Positions 59,458 through 64,000 of a stretch of DNA of 64,000 bases are shown piece by piece. A program made the position numbers and the translations under genes. Below the pieces are notes generated by a model that saw only the letters and a program-made list of their open reading frames with translations, did no database searches and had not been told where the DNA came from. Origin of the DNA: CAKRJP01 sp963634745 (GTDB lineage: Bacteria; Bacillota; Clostridia; Lachnospirales; Lachnospiraceae); the NCBI GenBank assembly GCA_963634745.1, contig CAVHCX010000001.1, positions 124,001 through 188,000 on the forward strand. The letters are read 5' to 3'. The first letter of the stretch is position 1, and each line of letters opens with the position of its first letter.

Positions 59458-60663
59458 TTATAATTCAAACTCACGAATATCCTTGTAGGTTTGTCTTACT
59501 GCTTTGCACCAGAACAGATTCCATAGGAGTCTTACCACTGAAAACAGATAAACTCTTCCACGAAAAAATAATTTCCCACATATGACCGGATGTTCAAAGT
59601 CTGGGCGAACCTTAAGATCATCCTTGGTAAATGGATAAATCAAACTCAAAGCCGCCAAAACCCTTCCCGTGATACTGGGGTCCTCAAAGCCGTAGGTTAG
59701 GTCTCCCCGAATCTTCTTGGGCCATATTCTTCCTATTAATTTAAAGACCTCTGTCTTGGCTTTCCGCCATGCTGCTTTATGGTTTTTATCCCCAAGAAAA
59801 TCTGTGACCTTCTGTTTTTTTTCAGACAACGATTTTATTCTAGCACAGATATTCTTTCCTGTCTTTAAGATCTTGTCCCAAATTTCTGTAATTTTCCTTC
59901 CAAGACTTGATAAACCTTTTCGGCCTTGTCCTGCCTGTCTTTCAGAATCTTTTGTCCCTGAATCAGATGAAGTTTCAGACGTCCCTCCAGCTTCTTGTAT
60001 TTTTCCCGGTACTGCTTCATCCGCTTCAGATCCAATCTTCTCTTGGCTTGATGCTGTAACTTTCTGTATTTTTTCATCTGCCTCTTCAGATGTTTGAGCT
60101 TCTTGTGGAACTTCTTTAATTCCGGGTACTTCTTCAGATCTTTTTGGAGCTTCTTTACATGCTTCCGGCTCTTTAGGTACTTCCGCAACTTTTTCAGATC
60201 CTGATGTCTTTTCATCTTCTTTTTGATTTTCTTCACTTTGGGTCCTGCTGTTAAAATGTTCTTCATTCGAATCATTTCCTCCAATCTCTTGATTCTTTTC
60301 AAATTCTTCCTTCAGCTCTCGTTCCAGGCTTTCTAAAAGTTCTGCTTCCTCCCGAGTGGTTTCCTCATCTTTTGGAAATACATTCTCAAAGGATCTTCCA
60401 CTCATAAGGATGGTCTTTGTTGCCACGCGTACTTTCCACTTTAGCTTCCGTTCTCTAAACTGTACCGTCACCCCAACAAGTCTTAGAAGCCAGGTCACTT
60501 CCCCACGAGCCTTGGCTGAATCTATATCTCCTTCAAAGCTCGCCTTCCCTTGATAGCGTATAGGCACAAAAAGTACAATACATAAAATCAAGACAAGCAA
60601 GCCAAAAAGAACTGCCAGAAAAATTCCTATTATTTTTAATATGAGTAATAGTATCTGTAGCAT
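59458..60663 (-). CDS. DUF2953 (YtfI-like) membrane protein with Glu-rich insert
   Basis: A 401-residue protein. An N-terminal helix (about 5-33) is followed by PIRYQGKASFEGDIDSAKARGEVTWLLRLVGV, the DUF2953 N-part (written here split at GEV), then a long acidic, Glu/Lys/Ser-rich low-complexity insert (about 95-255), and finally KKIRGDLTYGFEDPSITGRVLAAL, PDFEHPVICGKLFFRGRVYLF, the DUF2953 C-part. YtfI proteins are usually about 200-250 residues, so the insert makes this one long. Probably membrane-bound and, with GerW, sporulation-linked. The stop and the start of the upstream gene are one base apart. Confidence 0.85.
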   Translation of the reverse strand: MLQILLLILKIIGIFLAVLFGLLVLILCIVLFVPIRYQGKASFEGDIDSAKARGEVTWLLRLVGVTVQFRERKLKWKVRVATKTILMSGRSFENVFPKDEETTREEAELLESLERELKEEFEKNQEIGGNDSNEEHFNSRTQSEENQKEDEKTSGSEKVAEVPKEPEACKEAPKRSEEVPGIKEVPQEAQTSEEADEKIQKVTASSQEKIGSEADEAVPGKIQEAGGTSETSSDSGTKDSERQAGQGRKGLSSLGRKITEIWDKILKTGKNICARIKSLSEKKQKVTDFLGDKNHKAAWRKAKTEVFKLIGRIWPKKIRGDLTYGFEDPSITGRVLAALSLIYPFTKDDLKVRPDFEHPVICGKLFFRGRVYLFSVVRLLWNLFWCKAVRQTYKDIREFEL

Positions 60664-60664
60664 C

Positions 60665-60988
60665 TTATCCTTCTCGCTCTTTTTTCAAAATATAGGAACG
60701 GATGTCTGCTCCCTGAGTCTCATTATACACGCTTTGGGTGATTTCTTCTACTAATTCCAAAGCTTCATCATAGCCTTTAGCAAATCCTACCACAAAAAGC
60801 CGGTCTCTGGGATAAGAAGGCTGCTTTAGCTCCAGGGAATTGATAATTTCCAACTGATTCGAGTTTCCCAACGGAAAGGTTAATAGATACAAATCATATT
60901 GAAGTTTATTAGCATTCAGTTTTCTGATGATTTTCTTTTTCTTTTTTTCCAAATTTTCAGGAAGGTAAAGATTTTTATAATAATGCAT
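60665..60988 (-). CDS. Small hypothetical protein
   Basis: A 107-residue protein I do not recognise: MHYYKNLYLPENLEKKKKKI, then YDLYLLTFPLGNSNQLEII and RLFVVGFAKGYDEALELVEEITQSVY. It seems a compact alpha/beta fold without membrane segments. I use ATG at 60988, with GGGAG nine bases upstream, rather than the TTG at 60994. It lies between the PBP gene and the DUF2953 gene (one-base gap), suggesting co-function with the latter. Confidence 0.75.
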   Translation of the reverse strand: MHYYKNLYLPENLEKKKKKIIRKLNANKLQYDLYLLTFPLGNSNQLEIINSLELKQPSYPRDRLFVVGFAKGYDEALELVEEITQSVYNETQGADIRSYILKKEREG

Positions 60989-61003
60989 TCTCAAAAACTC
61001 CCA

Positions 61004-61020
61004 AAGAGCCTAGGGCTCTT
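61004..61020 (-). promoter_or_regulatory. Small hairpin between the PBP gene and the 107-residue ORF
   Basis: AAGAGCC and GGCTCTT pair perfectly with a three-base loop, directly upstream of the ribosome site GGGAG; a T-run (TTTTT) follows eight bases later. It could be a weak terminator/attenuator reducing expression of downstream genes or a hairpin in the intergenic mRNA. Confidence 0.45.
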
Positions 61021-61043
61021 AAAAATCACCGACCACATAGTTC

Positions 61044-62498
61044 TTAATAATAATAACTATCAAAAATCTGTCTTGCGATGGTTACTGCGCTGGCGGAACC
61101 ATTGGATTCTTCTACCACCACACTGATGACTAACTCAGGATCATCTACATTGGTCATGCCAATAAACCAGGAATGGTCTTGGCTGGCATCGGAACTGTAC
61201 TCGGCAGTTCCTGTTTTTCCTGCGGCCGTATAGCTTTGTCCGCTAAGAACGGTTCCTGTTCCATAGTCCACTACACTCTTCATATACTGCCTTAATTGAC
61301 TGGCTTCCGCAGCTGTCATCAAGGTCTTATACTCCTTCTGACTGGTAGATTCAATTTCACTGCCGGAACTGTTTATGATTCCTGAGATCAAATAAGGTTT
61401 CATAAGGACGCCATCATTGGCGATGGCAGAAGTTATAAGTGCCATATGATAAGGGCTTACCTCTGTATTTCCCTGTCCCATAGCAGTCATCATCTTTTCT
61501 GCATCCCCGGAACTGGAGGAAAGAGTGAAACTACTTTTACTATAAGGAAGGACTCTTGGAAGCTTGCTATTAAACAAAAGCTCTTCTGCAGTCTCCTTGA
61601 ATCGGTCAGCATCTAAGGAAACACCAATATTGGAGAAGGAAGTGTTACAAGAGTAGGCAATGCTCTGCTCCAAATTCACAGTACCATGGACGGTGCCGTT
61701 GTAACAGTGAATGGTATTCTCTCCTCCCGTGATCGCCCCAACACAATCATAGGAATAAGCAGCATAATTACTATCCTCCCGCATAAATTCCAAAGTAGTA
61801 ACGATTTTAAAGGTAGATCCCGGTGCATACTGGCCCTGCATGGCACGGTTTAAAAGTACCGCATTGCCGTCGGCATTCAAGCTGTCCCAATTGGCTTCCA
61901 CGCTATTTGGATCAAAATCCGGTTTTGAGACCATAGCTAGAATCTTTCCGGTTTTAGGCTCCATGATCACAACCGCCCCCTTGTAACTTCCCAGGGCATT
62001 GTAGGCTGCAGTCTGAAGGTCTACATCCAGGGTTGTAACCACCGTATCTCCTTGATTTTTCTGGTCCTGAAATTCATTCTTTAATTTTTCTAAGAAAAAG
62101 GAATTGGAGGTCATTAGATCATAATTTGCCTCTGACTCCAAACCGGTCTTTCCCTGAACGCTGTATCCCACCACATGGGCAAAAATATTGCTATAAGGAT
62201 AGGTTCTTGTCTCGGTTCCGTCCTCTGCAACTGTCGTTTCTGCCAGTACATTTCCGCTGCGGTCTACGATGCTTCCCCTAATCACTCGCTCCGCATTGGA
62301 ATCCTGTCTTGCATTGTAGGCACTTTTAATGATATCGGGACTTTTTACAGCCTGCCAATAAACAATATAGCCCATCATACCAAGGAAGAGGGCTACAAAG
62401 GCATAGGTAACCCTAGCGAACTCTTTGTTTCTTGCTCTTTTTTTCTTGGCGATCCTTCGCTCCTTCTTCTTGGCTTCTTTTCTTTCTTCTTTGGTCAT
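61044..62498 (-). CDS. Class B penicillin-binding protein (transpeptidase)
   Basis: A peptidoglycan DD-transpeptidase working with the SEDS protein encoded upstream. After a very basic N-terminus and one helix (about 30-48 from the start used), it has an N-terminal dimerisation part, then the active-site motifs APGSTFKIVT (SXXK), YSCN-type SYSCNTSFSNIG (SXN) and AAGKTGTAEYS (KTG). 484 residues from ATG 62498. It resembles PbpA/PBP2 types of clostridia paired with FtsW/RodA/SpoVE homologs. The chosen ATG is the last one before the membrane helix and lies 86 bases inside the FtsW gene; a longer in-frame reading begins at 62627. Confidence 0.9.
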   Translation of the reverse strand: MTKEERKEAKKKERRIAKKKRARNKEFARVTYAFVALFLGMMGYIVYWQAVKSPDIIKSAYNARQDSNAERVIRGSIVDRSGNVLAETTVAEDGTETRTYPYSNIFAHVVGYSVQGKTGLESEANYDLMTSNSFFLEKLKNEFQDQKNQGDTVVTTLDVDLQTAAYNALGSYKGAVVIMEPKTGKILAMVSKPDFDPNSVEANWDSLNADGNAVLLNRAMQGQYAPGSTFKIVTTLEFMREDSNYAAYSYDCVGAITGGENTIHCYNGTVHGTVNLEQSIAYSCNTSFSNIGVSLDADRFKETAEELLFNSKLPRVLPYSKSSFTLSSSSGDAEKMMTAMGQGNTEVSPYHMALITSAIANDGVLMKPYLISGIINSSGSEIESTSQKEYKTLMTAAEASQLRQYMKSVVDYGTGTVLSGQSYTAAGKTGTAEYSSDASQDHSWFIGMTNVDDPELVISVVVEESNGSASAVTIARQIFDSYYY

Positions 62499-63885
62499 TG
62501 ATTCTTTTTCGATGCGTTTCCTCAGCTTCTTCTCTGCTTCGTTCTGCTCGTAGCTTTTCTTTCTTCTTTCGCTCAATGATTTCTTCCTCGTCTTCTCGTA
62601 ATATATAGAGTCCCTGAATAATAGCAAACATAATCAAAGTACTTACCAGGGAACTACCACCGTAGCTTACTAATGGAAGGGTAACTCCCGTAGACGGAAT
62701 AAATTTTGTTACACCCCCGATGGTTAAAAACACCTGGAAAATATAGCAGGTACCAAGTCCTAAAGCCACCATCTTGTAAAACATTTTTCTAAGCTGCATG
62801 GCGATATTAAGGAACATAATATAGCAACTTACACAGACCAAAATCATACATAGGGCAAAAATAAGTCCCATCTCTTCTGATATAGCCGAAAAAATAAAGT
62901 CTTCCGCCGCCACAGGAATGGTATCCGGAGCTCCCTGGTAAAGGCCGGTTCCAAACCAGCCGCCGGTTCCGATTGCAAAGAGGGACTGGGCCACCTGATA
63001 GCCACCATTATCGTAGCAGGCAAAGGGATCCTTCCAAACCGTCACTCTGGTTTTTACATGATCAAATAAATAATAGGCTCCCACGGAAGCAAGTGCCCCG
63101 GATCCCAGCCCTCCTAAAAGATATAGGGGTTGGTGGGTCGCTACGTATAACATGGTAAGGTAAACTACAAAAATAATTAGAGCGGCACCCAGGTCTTTGG
63201 AAACCACCAAAATCAGCACATGAAAGGCTGCCACCGCCGTGGTAATTACAATATTTTTAAACTCCAAAGAATATTTAAAACTAGAGGCTACAAAGAATAC
63301 AAATATAATCTTTACCACCTCTGATGGCTGTACATTGATTCCTGCCACCGTAAATCCCAACATAGCTCCGTAGGATACACGGCCGATAATCACAACCACC
63401 GCCAGCATGACAATACCTGCAATCCCATAGAAAATCCGCCACTCTGATAAGAGCTTTAATTTTCGGATAATTACAGGGATAACCAAACTAAGGCCTACAG
63501 CAAATGCCGCGATCAGATATTGCTTATAAGCCTTATCATAATCCAATCTTGTCAGCATGATCATGCCGATGCACATAAGCATACACATGTTATTTACAAC
63601 CAGTCTGGAAACTCTGGGATAGATTAAGGTGTATAAAATTATAGTAGCAACAAAAAGTACTACTTGCATGATATATAGAACCAGAACCTTAAAATCATCT
63701 GTTTCCAGATACATAACCATAAAAGCCACCGCATGGATCAAGAACATCAAAATATTCTGTTCCTTTAGCTTGAGCCTTTTATCTTCCGGATCATAATATC
63801 CAAAAATACTAAAACAAGTATAGGTATAAATACTCATTAAAATGATCATCAGATATTTTGATACTTCTACAATAATATTTACCAA
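62413..63885 (-). CDS. FtsW/RodA/SpoVE family peptidoglycan polymerase
   Basis: A SEDS glycosyltransferase with about 10-11 membrane helices that polymerises lipid II. SGATALGDL-type features appear as VSKDLGAALIIFVVYLTM, GTGGWFGTGLYQGAPDTIPVAAEDFIFSAISEEMG (broken here at VAAED) and FIPSTGVTLPLVSYGGSSLVSTL, the signature near the C-terminus. The last 60 residues are a very charged tail (EEEIIERKKKEKLRAERSREEAEE). The start is TTG at 63885 with AGGTG five bases upstream. It overlaps the PBP gene by 86 bases. Division, elongation or sporulation function cannot be told apart. Confidence 0.9.
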   Translation of the reverse strand: MVNIIVEVSKYLMIILMSIYTYTCFSIFGYYDPEDKRLKLKEQNILMFLIHAVAFMVMYLETDDFKVLVLYIMQVVLFVATIILYTLIYPRVSRLVVNNMCMLMCIGMIMLTRLDYDKAYKQYLIAAFAVGLSLVIPVIIRKLKLLSEWRIFYGIAGIVMLAVVVIIGRVSYGAMLGFTVAGINVQPSEVVKIIFVFFVASSFKYSLEFKNIVITTAVAAFHVLILVVSKDLGAALIIFVVYLTMLYVATHQPLYLLGGLGSGALASVGAYYLFDHVKTRVTVWKDPFACYDNGGYQVAQSLFAIGTGGWFGTGLYQGAPDTIPVAAEDFIFSAISEEMGLIFALCMILVCVSCYIMFLNIAMQLRKMFYKMVALGLGTCYIFQVFLTIGGVTKFIPSTGVTLPLVSYGGSSLVSTLIMFAIIQGLYILREDEEEIIERKKKEKLRAERSREEAEETHRKRINDQRRKKRSQEEGAKDRQEKKSKKQRVR

Positions 63886-63893
63886 TTTTTCAC

Positions 63894-64000
63894 CTACTTT
63901 ACTCCCCTTTTTATGTGCCCTCTGGTAAATTCTCCAGAAATTTTCACATCCTGCCCCTGGTTGACGGAAGCATCATAAGCTTCTATGATCCTCCGCATCT
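63894..64000 (-). CDS. C-terminal fragment of an unknown protein at the window edge
   Basis: An open frame enters from the right edge and ends at TAG (63896-63894). The visible 34 residues include MRRIIEAYDASVNQGQD and EFTRGHIKRGVK. The stop overlaps the ribosome site of the FtsW gene (GTAGGTG), as in a coupled operon. I do not recognise the protein; it might also be a chance frame. Confidence 0.4.
   Translation of the reverse strand, partial: MRRIIEAYDASVNQGQDVKISGEFTRGHIKRGVK

Noticed and set aside
59865..60302. Long Lys/Leu-rich minus-strand open frame inside the DUF2953 gene
   Set aside because: It is the alternate frame of a Glu/Lys-rich low-complexity stretch, has no ribosome site and no recognisable domain.

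Overview
The window looks like chromosomal DNA of an anaerobic, spore-forming Firmicute of class Clostridia, most likely a Lachnospiraceae relative. Evidence is the A+T-leaning base use, strong AGGAGG-type ribosome sites, the sporulation proteins GerW/YtfJ and DUF2953 (YtfI), an NfnAB-type ferredoxin:NADP oxidoreductase, the NADH sensor Rex, and local gene orders (recA-recX-rny, miaB-mutS-mutL-miaA, asp23-yloV-recG-scpAB) that are usual in that group. Genus cannot be fixed from the sequence alone. Every gene but one is on the minus strand; the exception is an ABC-F ATPase at 29.4-31.3 kb. I see no tRNA, rRNA, CRISPR array, insertion sequence or prophage, and no gene-free stretch longer than about 300 bases.

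Reading in the direction of transcription (high to low coordinates): 64-59 kb holds a cell-wall/sporulation run: FtsW/RodA/SpoVE-type polymerase, class B penicillin-binding protein, a small unknown, DUF2953 and GerW. rpmB (L28) follows with its own promoter and terminator. From 58.5 to 45.6 kb lies a 13-gene surface-glycan island with its own promoter: flippase, rhamnosyltransferase-like protein, five ordinary GT2 enzymes, a LicD/fukutin-type phosphotransferase, a TarI/IspD-type cytidylyltransferase, an extended SDR, and at its end a polyprenyl-phosphate glycosyltransferase, DUF2304 and large membrane protein trio that resembles streptococcal GacI-GacJ-GacL. It sits between rpmB and asp23.

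45.5-39 kb is a housekeeping run (Asp23, DAK2/FakA-like, RecG, metallophosphoesterase, ScpA, ScpB), then a type Ic aspartate aminotransferase, then recA-recX-rny with a textbook LexA box. 34-31.4 kb carries a NUDIX enzyme, a sugar acetyltransferase and an orphan GltD/NfnB-like flavoprotein. After the lone plus-strand ABC-F gene come rex (with a candidate Rex operator over its own -35), nnrDE-alr-CBS protein, yebC, a CFI-box protein and ftsK.

20.5-15 kb is a one-carbon/redox unit: formate-THF ligase, a zinc-ribbon/TPR membrane protein, NfnA and NfnB, closed by a strong terminator. From 14.9 kb to the left edge a long, tightly packed unit starts at a good promoter before rlmH and runs through a PH-domain protein, NUDIX, PhoH, YbeY, a MurJ/SpoVB-type flippase, pyridoxal kinase, DUF896, 5-FCL, DUF4250, miaB, mutS, mutL, miaA, a small unknown and a methionine gamma-lyase family protein cut by the window edge. 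The most interesting material is the glycan island; most of the rest is ordinary core genome.
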